A stretch of 64,000 bases of DNA from contig NZ_JAFVMF010000018.1 in the NCBI RefSeq assembly GCF_017377715.1, positions 1 to 64,000 of the forward strand, given 5' to 3'. Both the position numbers and the translations under genes were made by a program. This document shows, one piece after another, positions 18,479 through 27,754 of the stretch. Position 1 is the first letter of the stretch. Every line of letters starts with the position of its first letter. Below the pieces are notes generated by a model, which did no database searches, was not told the DNA's origin, and was given only the letters and a program-made list of their open reading frames with translations. The DNA is from Acetobacter sacchari (GTDB lineage Bacteria; Pseudomonadota; Alphaproteobacteria; Acetobacterales; Acetobacteraceae).

Positions 18479-19045
18479 ATGGCCTCCGATCCTCCGCAAC
18501 AACGCCAGCAAGGGCTGCGCGCGCGCCCTTCTCTGGCGCTACGTCTCGACAGATTCGCTGCTCGGATGGCTCCAGGCGGCGTCACGGCGGCCCTGATCGC
18601 CCTGCTCTCCGCTCCTACCGGCTTGCCAGGCGCAACTGCGCTTTTGCCAGGCGTCGTCATGTCGCTGGTGTTTTTCTGGTCGGTCTGGCGGCCGGACGCG
18701 ATGCCAGCGCCTATGGTCCTGTTGCTCGGCCTTTTCATGGATCTTATCGGCTTCGCGCCTCCGGGCGTGAACGCGTTCGTGCTGCTGTTGCTGCACGGGG
18801 TCGCTTCGCATCTTCGCTTTGGATTGATGCGCCTGAGTTTTCTTGTGATCTGGCTGGTGTTCGCCGTGGTCGCGGCGCTCGCCTGTGGCCTGGACTGGCT
18901 GTTGGTGTCGACTCTGTCGCTCCAGCCAATGCCTTCCGCGCCCGCGATCTTCGAGACCATGCTCGCCGTTGGCGTCTATCCGCCGTTGTCGGCGTTAAGC
19001 TCACGCGCACATCGGTTACTATCGCATCCGGACCCGCACGCATGA
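18479..19045 (+). CDS. mreD: Rod shape-determining protein MreD
   Basis: This integral membrane protein of about 188 residues has five or six predicted helices, for example GATALLPGVVMSLVFFWSVW and MVLLLGLFMDLIGFAPPGVN, the latter carrying the family's Gly/Asp-Leu-rich signature. It works with MreC in the elongation complex. The ATG at 18479 directly follows a GTG codon; GAGAG lies upstream. Its place between mreC and mrdA confirms the assignment despite low sequence conservation. Confidence 0.9.
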   Translation: MASDPPQQRQQGLRARPSLALRLDRFAARMAPGGVTAALIALLSAPTGLPGATALLPGVVMSLVFFWSVWRPDAMPAPMVLLLGLFMDLIGFAPPGVNAFVLLLLHGVASHLRFGLMRLSFLVIWLVFAVVAALACGLDWLLVSTLSLQPMPSAPAIFETMLAVGVYPPLSALSSRAHRLLSHPDPHA

Positions 19046-19103
19046 AGACTGACGACGAAGCAATTCGGCGTCCCGAGAACCACGCGACGGGGAGGCGCGC
19101 CGT

Positions 19104-21011
19104 ATGAAGTTGCGCCGCCGCAAAGAACCCAAGCGCCTCATGCCGATCCGGGATCCGAAGGATCCGGGCAGCGGCGTCTTCACGCGCCGCGCGCTTCTGC
19201 TCATGGCGGCCCAGACTGCAGCCCTTGGCGTACTCGGGCGCAGGCTCTACGACCTGCAGATTCGCGATGGTGACCATTTCGCGAAGCTGGCCGACAACAA
19301 CCGCATCAGCAAGCGGCTGCTGGCGCCGCCGCGCGGACTGATCGTCGATCGTTACGGCGTCGCGATCGCCGCCAACAAGACCAACTGGCGCGCACTGCTG
19401 CTTCCTGAAGAAACCACGGACGTGCAGGGCACGATCGACCGTTTCTCGGCCCTTGTACCACTTGACGAACGGGATCGCGCGCGCGTCGCCCGTGAAATGC
19501 GCCATAAACGCAAGTTCGTGCCGGTCATGCTGCGGGACTTCCTGTCGTGGGACGATATGGCCCGGATCGAACTGAACTCGCCGGGGCTGCCGGGCGTGCT
19601 GATCGACGTGGGCACGACCCGGTTTTATCCCTACGGGTCGCTGCTGGCGCACACCGTTGGCTACGTGGCGCCGCCCAATGAGCAGGATGTCGCGAAGTCC
19701 GCCCTGCTGGCGCTTCCCGGCATGCGCATGGGCCGTGCGGGCGTCGAGCAGAGTCAGGACGACCTCCTGCGCGGCGAATCCGGGTCGGTGCAGATGGAGG
19801 TCAACGCCGTCGGGCGCGTGATGGCGGAACTCGACCGGGTCGAGGGCACGCCGGGCGATCAGATCTCTCTGTCGCTCGACGTCGGGTTGCAGCAGGCGGT
19901 TCTGGGGCGCATTGGCGACCAGGTTGCTTCCGCTGTGGTCATGGACTGCCGCAATGGCGAAGTCGTGGCGATGGTCAGCAACCCGTCTTTCGATCCTTCC
20001 CTGTTCGACAGCGGCGTCAGTCGCGCGCAATGGGCGGAATGGACCAGCAATGAACGTACGCCCCTGATCAACAAGGCCGTGGCAGGCGTCTACCCACCCG
20101 GGTCGACGTTCAAACCGGCGGTGGCCATGGCGGCGCTCAGCTCCGGGGCCATCAGCGCGACTGACCGCTTTTTCTGCCCGGGGCACTTCGACATGGGCGG
20201 CGCGCGCTTCCATTGCTGGGCGAAGTACGGCCACGGATCACTCGACCTGCATCAGGCGTTGAAATTCTCTTGCGACGTTTATTTCTATGAAGTCGCGCAC
20301 CGCATCGGCATGGAAAAAATAGCCGAGTCTGCGCACGCGTTTGGCCTGGGCACGGAACTGGGCATCGAATTGCCGCACCAGCGCGAGGGGCTTATCCCGA
20401 CGCCCGAATGGCGTAGACGTCACGGCCATCACTGGAACGGCGGCGACACAGTCGTGAGCGGAATCGGACAAGGCTTTGTGCAGGTCACGCCGCTACAACT
20501 TGCCACGTATACCTCGCGCATCGCCACCGGACGCGCTGTCGAACCGCATCTCGTCCGAGCGGTGAACGGGTCTGTGGGCGCGAAAGCGGAGCCGACGAAT
20601 TGGCCCGCACTCGACATGGATCCCAAATTTCTCGACGCCCTGCGCGGCGGTATGTTCGCCGTTGTGAACGAGCCGCATGGCACGGCGCCCAAGGCGCGGC
20701 TGGACATTCCGGGCGTGCAGATGGCGGGCAAGACCGGCTCGGCGCAGGTGCGGCGCGTCTCTCGAGCGCTTCGCGAAAGCGGCCACTTCAATTCGGCGAG
20801 TCTGCCCTGGGAGTACCGGCCGCACGCCCTTTTCATCTGCTTCGCGCCCTTTGACGCGCCCCGCTATGCGGTGTCGGTGGTGATCGAACACGGGAACGCG
20901 GGCGCAGACGCAGCCGCTCCGCTCGCGCGCGACATCATGACCGACGCGCTGACCCGTGATCCGGTCAACCACCGCATACCACCCGGCCAGACAGTCGCGG
21001 ACGCGGAGTAA
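19104..21011 (+). CDS. mrdA: Penicillin-binding protein 2 (elongation transpeptidase)
   Basis: This 635-residue class B PBP crosslinks lateral wall peptidoglycan with RodA. An N-terminal membrane anchor (about residues 28-48) precedes a pedestal dimerisation domain. The transpeptidase domain has Ser-x-x-Lys in PPGSTFKPAVAM, the second motif SCD in KFSCDVYFYEVA and Lys-Thr-Gly in MAGKTGSAQV. The conserved PPRGLIVDRYG of the pedestal is present. GGGGAGG lies before the ATG. It sits five bases before rodA, so the partners are co-expressed. Confidence 0.96.
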   Translation: MKLRRRKEPKRLMPIRDPKDPGSGVFTRRALLLMAAQTAALGVLGRRLYDLQIRDGDHFAKLADNNRISKRLLAPPRGLIVDRYGVAIAANKTNWRALLLPEETTDVQGTIDRFSALVPLDERDRARVAREMRHKRKFVPVMLRDFLSWDDMARIELNSPGLPGVLIDVGTTRFYPYGSLLAHTVGYVAPPNEQDVAKSALLALPGMRMGRAGVEQSQDDLLRGESGSVQMEVNAVGRVMAELDRVEGTPGDQISLSLDVGLQQAVLGRIGDQVASAVVMDCRNGEVVAMVSNPSFDPSLFDSGVSRAQWAEWTSNERTPLINKAVAGVYPPGSTFKPAVAMAALSSGAISATDRFFCPGHFDMGGARFHCWAKYGHGSLDLHQALKFSCDVYFYEVAHRIGMEKIAESAHAFGLGTELGIELPHQREGLIPTPEWRRRHGHHWNGGDTVVSGIGQGFVQVTPLQLATYTSRIATGRAVEPHLVRAVNGSVGAKAEPTNWPALDMDPKFLDALRGGMFAVVNEPHGTAPKARLDIPGVQMAGKTGSAQVRRVSRALRESGHFNSASLPWEYRPHALFICFAPFDAPRYAVSVVIEHGNAGADAAAPLARDIMTDALTRDPVNHRIPPGQTVADAE

Positions 21012-21016
21012 CGACT

Positions 21017-22267
21017 ATGGTGTTGCCGGTGAAGCCCACTAGCGGGCTCGCCAACCGTTCGGGCGCTGCAGCGCGCGGCGTGCTGGCGGGCCTCGATCCG
21101 CGCAAGAGCGGCGGCAAGTTCCGTAAACGCCTGCTGCGGGCCGAGCCCAGCTTCCGCATCCTGTCGAAGCTGTGGAGCGTCAGCTGGCTCTATGTCCTTC
21201 TTATCTGCGTTCTCGCGGGCGTAGGCTACGTATCGCTTTACTCCGCGGGGGGCGGTTCGGCGCGACCGTTCGCCGGTCCTCAGGCCATGCGTTTCGGCTT
21301 CGGGCTGGTGTTGATGATCACTGTCGCCATGATGCCGCCCCGGTTTCTGGTTCGGATCGCTGTGCCGCTCTACATCGTCGCCATCGGGTTGCTGGTGGCG
21401 GTCTTGCGGATGGGGCATGTCGGCAAGGGCGCCGAACGCTGGATCATGCTGGGCGGGATGCAGGTCCAGCCTTCGGAATACGCCAAAGTTGCGCTCGTTC
21501 TGATGCTGGCGGCGTGGTTTCACCGAATTTCCTATGCCCGCATGGGCAACCCGCTCTGGCTGATCCCGCCGACTCTCATGGTGCTGCTGCCAGTCGGGCT
21601 GGTGTTGAAGGAGCCGAATCTGGGCACCGGCGTGATTATCGGCGGCGTCGGCGCCGCCATGTTCTTCGCGGCGGGCATGCGGTTGTGGCAGATCGCGCTG
21701 CTCATTCTGCCGACGCCCGTGTTGCTGAAGATCGCGTATGCGCATCTGCACGATTACCAGAAGGCCCGCATCACCACCTTCATGCACCCGGAAAGCGACC
21801 CACTCGGCGCTGGGTACAACATCATCCAGTCGAAGATCGCACTCGGCTCCGGCGGGATGTGGGGACAGGGGTACATGCGGGGCACGCAGGGGCAGCTCAA
21901 CTTCCTGCCCGAGAAGCAGACCGACTTCATCTTCACGATGATCGCCGAAGAATGGGGCTATGTCGGCGGGATCGCGGTGATTGGCCTGCTGCTTTTGCTG
22001 ATCCTCGGCGGCATGATCATGGCGATCCGCAGCCGAAACCGCTTCGGGCGCCTTCTGGCGCTGGGAATTTCGGTCAATTTCTTCCTCTATTGTCTCGTCA
22101 ATCTTTCGATGGTGATGGGAGCTATCCCGGTGGGCGGCGTACCTTTGCCTCTCATCTCCTACGGCGGTTCAGCCATGCTCGACGTCATGCTCGGGTTTGG
22201 CTTGCTGATGTCAGTGTGGGTGCATCGTAATTCGCGCTTCGGCGAAGAACGCGAAGAACAGGAATAG
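21017..22267 (+). CDS. rodA: Peptidoglycan glycosyltransferase RodA
   Basis: This 416-residue SEDS-family glycosyltransferase polymerises lipid II during elongation. About ten membrane helices are visible. Family signatures are SAGGGSARPFAGPQAMRFG, GKGAERWIMLGGMQVQPSEY, LKEPNLGTGVII with the catalytic Asp region following in the large loop, SKIALGSGGMWGQGYMRGTQ and the C-terminal PLISYGGSAML. A long basic cytoplasmic N-terminus (about 50 residues) precedes the first helix. It is the last gene of the morphogenesis block; DUF3293 begins ten bases later. Confidence 0.96.
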   Translation: MVLPVKPTSGLANRSGAAARGVLAGLDPRKSGGKFRKRLLRAEPSFRILSKLWSVSWLYVLLICVLAGVGYVSLYSAGGGSARPFAGPQAMRFGFGLVLMITVAMMPPRFLVRIAVPLYIVAIGLLVAVLRMGHVGKGAERWIMLGGMQVQPSEYAKVALVLMLAAWFHRISYARMGNPLWLIPPTLMVLLPVGLVLKEPNLGTGVIIGGVGAAMFFAAGMRLWQIALLILPTPVLLKIAYAHLHDYQKARITTFMHPESDPLGAGYNIIQSKIALGSGGMWGQGYMRGTQGQLNFLPEKQTDFIFTMIAEEWGYVGGIAVIGLLLLLILGGMIMAIRSRNRFGRLLALGISVNFFLYCLVNLSMVMGAIPVGGVPLPLISYGGSAMLDVMLGFGLLMSVWVHRNSRFGEEREEQE

Positions 22268-22277
22268 GAAACGCGCC

Positions 22278-22682
22278 ATGTCTGGCGTGCGTCCGATCAC
22301 ACCCGCAATCCTGCGTTCCTACCGCCTGAGCGTCTATTCGGCTGGTGGCGTGAGCGTCCGGGTAGGACGCATCGCTCGCCGGAACATGATCGAGGGCGCG
22401 AACGCAGCGATCCTGCTCAGCGCATGCAATCCCGGCGGGCGCCGACGCCCTGATGGCTGGAATCGGCGAATGATGGAGCGGCTGGAGGAAGCCCTGCATG
22501 GAATGCCGACGGCAACAGGCGAAGGCCGTCTGGGCGGATGGTCGGAGCCGCTCTTCGCTGTAGACGCGCCTCTGGCTCGCGGAATGCGGCTCGCGCGCAT
22601 GTTTCGTCAGAATGCGGTGGTTCTGGTCAAAATGGGGCGAAGGACACGTCTCGTTTTTTTGGCGCCCATGTCAAACGTCTGA
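22278..22682 (+). CDS. DUF3293 domain-containing protein
   Basis: This 134-residue protein matches the DUF3293 pattern: LRSYRLSVYSAGGVSVRVG, then AILLSACNPGGRRRPDGWNRR with the family's Asn-Pro turn, a GEG.LGGWSEPLFAV segment and a final LARMFRQNAVVLVKMG. Function is unknown. Family members are soluble and often have a Ser in place of this Cys-Asn-Pro context. It begins ten bases after rodA and may ride on its transcript. Confidence 0.75.
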   Translation: MSGVRPITPAILRSYRLSVYSAGGVSVRVGRIARRNMIEGANAAILLSACNPGGRRRPDGWNRRMMERLEEALHGMPTATGEGRLGGWSEPLFAVDAPLARGMRLARMFRQNAVVLVKMGRRTRLVFLAPMSNV

Positions 22683-22796
22683 CGCTTGGGTCTGGGCAAC
22701 AGCGATCACAATGTATCGTCGCCAGATATTGTATCGCCAGGATAAATTATTAAACTGGTTCTGATTTCGAAATAGATATTCGACGCAGGCCATCCC

Positions 22797-24389
22797 ATGT
22801 CTTTTCCTTCCCGGCACGCTCCAACACGCCGCCAGATTCTGACCTCCATCGGCGTGAGTGCGGGAGCCGCGGCCCTTTATCACGCCATGACGGCTCTGGG
22901 GCACGCCGAAGAATCCCGGTTTGAGAAGCCTCTGACCCTCTCGCCCGCGAAAGAACGAAGCCGCGTCGTCGTCCTCGGAGCGGGTCTTGCGGGGCTGGTC
23001 GCCGCATACGAACTTGGCAAAGCTGGATACGACGTCACCGTTCTTGAATATCAAAATCGCATCGGAGGTCGTAACTGGACGCTTCGCAACGGCGACACCT
23101 ACACCGAACTGGGCGGCGCTTCCCAGAAAGTGTCTTTCAGCAATAACAATTACTTCAACCCCGGACCGTGGCGCATTCCCCACCACCACAGAGCCCTGCT
23201 GCACTATTGCCGGGAATTCGGTGTTCCTCTGGAGCCGTTTGTTCAGTTCAACACCAACACATGGCTGCACAGCAGCGACGCCTTTGACGGCAAGCCGCAG
23301 CGCTTCAAAGCCGCGTCGCTCGATCTGATCGGCAATGTCTCGGAACTTCTCGCCAAAGCCACAAACGAGGGGGCGCTCGATCACAAGGTTTCGCATGAGG
23401 ATCGGGAACGGCTTATCGAGGCGTTGCGGGGATGGGGCGTGCTTGACGAGACGCTGTCTTACCGCAAAAGCGTTCACACTTCGGCACATCGCGGTTATGA
23501 CCGGCCACCCGGCGGCGGCGTCAGCGGCGCGCCTGTTCCCTCAGATCTTTTGCCGTTCAAGGACGTTCTCGATCCTACTGTCTGGCGATCGATGAGCTTT
23601 TTCACACAGTATGAAATGCAGCCGACCATGTTTCAGCCCGTCGGCGGGATGGATGCAATCAGCCGCGCATTCGCAAGGCATGTCGGCGGCAAAGTCATTC
23701 TCAATAGAAAAATTACCCGGATCTCTCAGGACGACACGGGCGTCGTCGTCACGAGCGTGAACACCACTACGCGGGAGACAACAAAAACGACGGCGGACTG
23801 GTGCGTTTGCGCACTTCCGCTGCCGGTCCTCTCGCAAATCGATATTCAGGTGGCGCCCGCGAAGAAAGCGGCCATTCAGGCCGTGCCTTATGCCTCTCAC
23901 TGCAAGATCGGGCTGGAATTCAAGAGGCGTTTCTGGGAGGAAGACGAGAATATATACGGCGGCATCAGTTTTACAGATCAGGAAATTTCCCTGATCTCAT
24001 ATCCAAACGACCGCATGTTTTCGCCCGGACCCGCCGTTCTTCTCGGGGCGTTTTCCATGGGCATGGCGGGATACGACATCGCGGGCATGACGCCGGACCA
24101 AAGGCTGGAATTGGCGCTATCGCAGGGCGAGAAAATCCATCCGCAGTACAGGAAAGAATTTCTCGGCGGCGTCTCCGTCGCCTGGAGCCGCGTTCCCTGG
24201 ATCATTGGATGTCGCGCGCGGTGGAGCGAAGCAGCCCGGGCTGCGCATTACGCGAACCTTGTCTCCATGGATGGAAAAATTGTTTTGGCGGGCGATCACG
24301 CGTCATATCTGGCCGGATGGCAAGAAGGCGCCTTGTTGTCATCGCTCGACGCCATAGAGCGACTCCACAAACGCGCACAGGAGATTTAA
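22797..24389 (+). CDS. Tat-exported flavin amine oxidase family protein
   Basis: This 530-residue flavoprotein is of the monoamine oxidase/L-amino acid oxidase family. A twin-arginine signal lies at the start (TRRQILTSIGVSAGAAAL, Arg11-Arg12), implying export of the folded, FAD-loaded enzyme. The dinucleotide motif is VVVLGAGLAGLVAAYEL with Glu84 closing it, followed by GGRNW and the C-terminal FAD contact LAGDHASYLAGWQEGAL. The substrate is an amine or amino acid; the sequence does not say which. A cytochrome c gene begins three bases after its stop, so electrons may go to the respiratory chain rather than only to oxygen. Confidence 0.85.
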   Translation: MSFPSRHAPTRRQILTSIGVSAGAAALYHAMTALGHAEESRFEKPLTLSPAKERSRVVVLGAGLAGLVAAYELGKAGYDVTVLEYQNRIGGRNWTLRNGDTYTELGGASQKVSFSNNNYFNPGPWRIPHHHRALLHYCREFGVPLEPFVQFNTNTWLHSSDAFDGKPQRFKAASLDLIGNVSELLAKATNEGALDHKVSHEDRERLIEALRGWGVLDETLSYRKSVHTSAHRGYDRPPGGGVSGAPVPSDLLPFKDVLDPTVWRSMSFFTQYEMQPTMFQPVGGMDAISRAFARHVGGKVILNRKITRISQDDTGVVVTSVNTTTRETTKTTADWCVCALPLPVLSQIDIQVAPAKKAAIQAVPYASHCKIGLEFKRRFWEEDENIYGGISFTDQEISLISYPNDRMFSPGPAVLLGAFSMGMAGYDIAGMTPDQRLELALSQGEKIHPQYRKEFLGGVSVAWSRVPWIIGCRARWSEAARAAHYANLVSMDGKIVLAGDHASYLAGWQEGALLSSLDAIERLHKRAQEI

Positions 24390-24391
24390 AG

Positions 24392-24802
24392 ATGCGTCTG
24401 TGGATTCCGTCCTTTCTCATCCTGAGCGCAACTGTTGCGACGCAAGCCTTCGCCGACTCCCCCGGCGGCGCTGGTGGGCAGGCGCCGTCAGCGCATTCCG
24501 GCGCAGAAATTTACCGTCATGTTTGTCAGGCCTGTCACATGGCCGACGGAAAGGGCGGGACAGGCTCTGCGACCGTGCCTGCTCTTTACGCCAACCAGCA
24601 TCTGGCGAGCCTGCCGTGGACCCTCGTCACCGTCCTGAATGGACGCGGCGGCATGCCGTGGTTCAACGGTCAGTTGACGCCAGACGAAATAACGTCCGTC
24701 GTGAATTACGTGCGGACAAACTTTGGCAATCAATATCGCGACAAGGCTACGCCTGAGCTGGTGAAACAAATGGCCGGCCCGGTCCAGGTAGACGATCACT
24801 GA
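24392..24802 (+). CDS. Periplasmic class I cytochrome c
   Basis: This 136-residue protein has a cleavable signal peptide (residues 1-21, ending Ala-Phe-Ala). One haem-binding motif CQACH is at residues 45-49, and the likely axial Met88 is in GRGGMPWF. Length and spacing are those of small mono-haem cytochromes used as acceptors for periplasmic dehydrogenases. The ATG has GGAG upstream, within the end of the amine oxidase gene. The tight spacing suggests that the two proteins form one electron-transfer unit. A perfect inverted repeat follows at 24842-24884. Confidence 0.88.
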   Translation: MRLWIPSFLILSATVATQAFADSPGGAGGQAPSAHSGAEIYRHVCQACHMADGKGGTGSATVPALYANQHLASLPWTLVTVLNGRGGMPWFNGQLTPDEITSVVNYVRTNFGNQYRDKATPELVKQMAGPVQVDDH

Positions 24803-24841
24803 AGTTCGCCGAGCGCGTTTCACCGAAAATTGCCTGCGGGG

Positions 24842-24884
24842 AAAATCCTCGCGAGCGGTGGAATGACATCGTCGCGAGGATTTT
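24842..24884. terminator. Bidirectional terminator-like hairpin
   Basis: AAAATCCTCGCGA pairs perfectly (13 bp) with TCGCGAGGATTTT across a 17-nt loop. The A/T ends give a U tract on either strand. It lies between convergent genes (cytochrome c and DUF2807 protein), so it probably serves both. Confidence 0.8.
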
Positions 24885-24905
24885 ACTGCAGTATTTATAA
24901 CAATT

Positions 24906-25655
24906 TCATAGAGAAACTTTATCGTCGTTGTCTTTGCCATCGCCAGAAGAAGCTGCTCCGCCCATCACGCTGACTGAACCGACGCCGCTAATTTGCTTGC
25001 TGAGGCTCTGCGGCTGGCTGGTCAAGCTCACGGAACCCGCGCCGCTGATAGAAACGTTCACCACGCCAGTTGGGCCCGCCTTCACCGAACCAGCCCCACT
25101 CACCGATACGTCCATATTGGCGACGATCATCTGCGTGAATTTCGCGGACCCAGCCCCCGACAGCTTCAGAGTCAGGTCCGCAACCTTTCCGGTTCCAGTC
25201 AAACTTCCTGCGCCATTCAGCTCCACTTCCAGTTCTTTCTGCTGATAGTCGCGGAAGTTCACGGAACCGAAACCATTCATCACGACATGTGTCAATGCGG
25301 GCGCCGTCACGGTTACACGCAGGCGAGACCCATGGCGTCCGAGTGGCCAGGATATGTTTTTCCTTTCCATCTTGAGAATATCTCCATCCATAGACAGACT
25401 GTCGACCAGATTTTTTGATCCGGTGGCAACAACGCTGGGCGTTTCTCCTTGCGTGACGATAATCTCTCCAGGAAGATCGAAGGACAGGAACGGCCCTCCT
25501 TTCCATGGAAAAGCCTTGGTTTGCACTGGAACGTGCGCGTCGTCCGACGCGTCGGCGAAATTGAGTTCAAGCGGACCGCGCAAATCAGCAAGGCCGAAAC
25601 ACAGCGCCGACAATGCAGCCGCGGAAGCGATGACTATGACAAGACCTCGAACCAT
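24906..25655 (-). CDS. Exported DUF2807 (GIN) domain protein
   Basis: This 249-residue protein has an N-terminal signal or anchor (VRGLVIVIASAAALSALCFG) and a beta-helical GIN/DUF2807 domain. The domain shows the repeated NGAGSL, SGAGSAKF, SGAGSVKAG, SGAGSVSL and SGVGSVSV turns, each one rung apart. Such proteins are predicted to be periplasmic or surface-exposed; the molecular role is unknown. The ATG at 25655 lies just inside the previous gene's 3' end (stop 25675), giving a short gap. It is the last gene of a PadR-DUF1700-DUF2807 unit. Confidence 0.78.
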   Translation of the reverse strand: MVRGLVIVIASAAALSALCFGLADLRGPLELNFADASDDAHVPVQTKAFPWKGGPFLSFDLPGEIIVTQGETPSVVATGSKNLVDSLSMDGDILKMERKNISWPLGRHGSRLRVTVTAPALTHVVMNGFGSVNFRDYQQKELEVELNGAGSLTGTGKVADLTLKLSGAGSAKFTQMIVANMDVSVSGAGSVKAGPTGVVNVSISGAGSVSLTSQPQSLSKQISGVGSVSVMGGAASSGDGKDNDDKVSL

Positions 25656-25674
25656 GGCGGAGGTTCCCTTAATT

Positions 25675-26259
25675 TCAGATTTCGGAAGGAGCGGCGATTG
25701 TGCGGTAATGCGCGCGTCCATAACTGACGAGCATATTCATGGCTACGATCGAAATAAGAAGCCCGAGCGCGCAAAGAGCGACTCCGGCGCAGAGCATGCC
25801 AAGCCCGATCAGGACACCTTGTAGCCAGTCGACGTTCACGAATGCGCCGACGCCCATGACGCCCAAAGGCGTCAGGATCGCCCCGACGACGCTGAACGTC
25901 ACGCCGACGACGATTACCACGAAAAGAAAAACTCCAACTATGAACAGCAAGGGCAAAACAAGAAAAACGTCGACCGCCAACAGGCCGATCATACCAAATA
26001 CTGCGCGCATGGCGGCGTAAAACGTGCGCTCGTCGTGCCAGCGCCGGACGCCATCCTCAGCCCGGATTTCCCGGGCGAGACGCGAAGGGTCGCCCAGACC
26101 TTGCGCGATGTCTTCTTCAGAGCGCCCGTTGGCAACGCCTGCGTCGAAATGCGCCGCGTAATCATTGATCGTTTCTTCAATGACTGAACGCGGCATGCCT
26201 TTCAGGCCCGCCCGCATCCGACTGAGAAACAACCCTTTTACAAAACTGTTTTCGCTCAT
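25675..26259 (-). CDS. DUF1700/HAAS domain membrane protein
   Basis: This 194-residue protein begins with a soluble helical HAAS-type region (KGLFLSRMRAGLKGMPRSVI, then FDAGVANGRSEEDIAQGLGDP). Four hydrophobic helices follow (residues 85-185, VFLVLPLLFIVGVFLFVVIV and others). In this family the protein is encoded next to a PadR regulator, as here. The ATG overlaps the padR stop by four bases (ATGA). It probably senses or signals envelope state together with the GIN protein; this is inference from repeated gene association. Confidence 0.78.
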   Translation of the reverse strand: MSENSFVKGLFLSRMRAGLKGMPRSVIEETINDYAAHFDAGVANGRSEEDIAQGLGDPSRLAREIRAEDGVRRWHDERTFYAAMRAVFGMIGLLAVDVFLVLPLLFIVGVFLFVVIVVGVTFSVVGAILTPLGVMGVGAFVNVDWLQGVLIGLGMLCAGVALCALGLLISIVAMNMLVSYGRAHYRTIAAPSEI

Positions 26260-26672
26260 GTTCCTGGCTTCTCAGTCGCTTTGTGCACAGTCAAATGCGT
26301 GGGAACGCTTGCGCCCGACGCCTGCGTATCCGGGCGTGCCGCGCCCTCGTTACGCTCCGGCGAAAGCACATGCGATACGGCAGAAGAAAAACTCTCCCAG
26401 GCGCCGCGCTGCGCCTCCAGACTCCTTCGTCCCAGATCAGTCAGAGCGTAATACTTGCGTGGCGGTCCGGACGGAGATTCAACGAAATACGTAGAAACAA
26501 GAGCCTCTTTCTGCATCCGACGCATCAGGGGATAGACCGTTCCTTCTCCCATGCCGATCGCATCGGCAAGTTGGCTGGCGATGTCGTAGCCGTAGGAATC
26601 GGCGCGAGCGAGCACGGCGAGAACGCATAGCTCCAGCACGCCTTTCTTGAACTGAGTGAGATTCGGTTCCAC
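26256..26672 (-). CDS. PadR family transcriptional regulator
   Basis: This 138-residue protein has an N-terminal winged helix: FKKGVLELCVLAVLARADSY, then GMGEGTVYPLMRRMQKEALV and the wing GPPRKYYALTDLGRR. A short helical C-terminus for dimerisation and a variable tail follow. I use the GTG at 26672 (VEPNLTQFKKG), the position where PadR proteins begin; upstream codons have no family similarity. It likely represses its own operon through the palindrome at 26754-26768. Confidence 0.85.
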   Translation of the reverse strand: MEPNLTQFKKGVLELCVLAVLARADSYGYDIASQLADAIGMGEGTVYPLMRRMQKEALVSTYFVESPSGPPRKYYALTDLGRRSLEAQRGAWESFSSAVSHVLSPERNEGAARPDTQASGASVPTHLTVHKATEKPGT

Positions 26673-26753
26673 GCGATTTCCATTTTTCAGACCTGCTCGG
26701 CAAGGACGCACTGCAAACGTCTCAGCGCCGTTAATACTGACTATACACACGTT

Positions 26754-26768
26754 CCTTGCATTGCAAGG
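26754..26768 (-). promoter_or_regulatory. Palindrome CCTTGCA-T-TGCAAGG, likely PadR operator
   Basis: This perfect seven-base inverted repeat around one base lies 82 bases upstream of the padR start. On the minus strand it contains TTGCAA, followed 15 bases later by TATAGT, so it would cover the -35 element. Autorepression by PadR is the likely purpose. Confidence 0.55.
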
Positions 26769-27664
26769 TACCTACCAAAAAATTTTCCGTGCCGTCGCCT
26801 ACTCTCCTTCACTGCACCCAAGTCTGTTCAAACGAATAACGTCGACCCATTATTTCAAACCTGCCGGAAGAATTGCTTATCGGAATAAAAATTCTATGCA
26901 AAACAATAACTTATATAGTTTTCCCGATCTGATATCCTAGTGACGAGGCATCAGCCACTCAAGATGACGCCTGACGATCCATTAAACCCGGCTCACAAAC
27001 TCCGAACGTCAAGTCGTCGCGGCGACAAGCCCACTGCCACCGCGACAGAGCGTCGGCGCGCCCCTTTTGCCTGACCGAACTCAACAGCAGGCTTGTCGAA
27101 GCTCCCCCATGGAAGCAGCCAGCGCGGACCACCTCGCGTCAGGCAGCAGGCACACATCGGCTCTCGCTGGATGCTGCGCCCCGAAATGAAGCCTCGTCGC
27201 GAAACCGATTCAATGCTTTGCGAGGACCAATTCAGCGCCCCGGCGCTTCTATCACCTAAGATTCATTGGAACCTCAAAAGCAGGCGCCGCCTGGCGCCTC
27301 AATGTGAGGAGAAGTCGTCCATATCAACTATTTTAAGCGCGCTAAATTCTATTTGCTGATGAGGAGGGTAAAACAGGCGCAACAACCTGATTCTTCCCGC
27401 CACGCAGTACGAACAGGCAATGATCTACGTAATCGCCCCCGCAAAAGGACCGAGACAGCACATCATCGGGTCTCAAAAAATTCAGCGAGAAACTGAATGA
27501 GAAAGTAAAATTTCCTGTAATAAAGGTGATTACCACGAAAACCCTCGTGATATTCTCCGCTCCATCACGCAATCCATCCGTGATCCAAACGCGTCTACCC
27601 ACCTCGTGACCGACGACCTTTTCACACCGGCGAACCGTGCTATAGTGGAAGGAGGCGCCAAGCC

Positions 27665-27754
27665 ATGAAGCGACCGCGCCTTTCATTAACTCGCAGAACG
27701 CGACCGTTTTCGATCCGTATTCGGTCGAACCCGAATCTATTTCGCGCGCTCTAA
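27665..27754 (+). CDS. Possible 29-residue basic peptide
   Basis: A short frame with GGAGG nine bases before its ATG encodes a peptide very rich in Arg (KRPRLSLTRRTRPF at the start). TTTTCA, 16 bases, then TATAGT stand upstream like a promoter. It could be a leader peptide or a chance frame. It is not followed by an in-frame gene, and the aldo/keto reductase starts 100 bases later. No family is recognised. Confidence 0.25.
   Translation: MKRPRLSLTRRTRPFSIRIRSNPNLFRAL

Noticed and set aside
18744-20234. 496-codon minus-strand open frame
   Set aside because: Antisense to mreD and mrdA; composition typical of a shadow frame.
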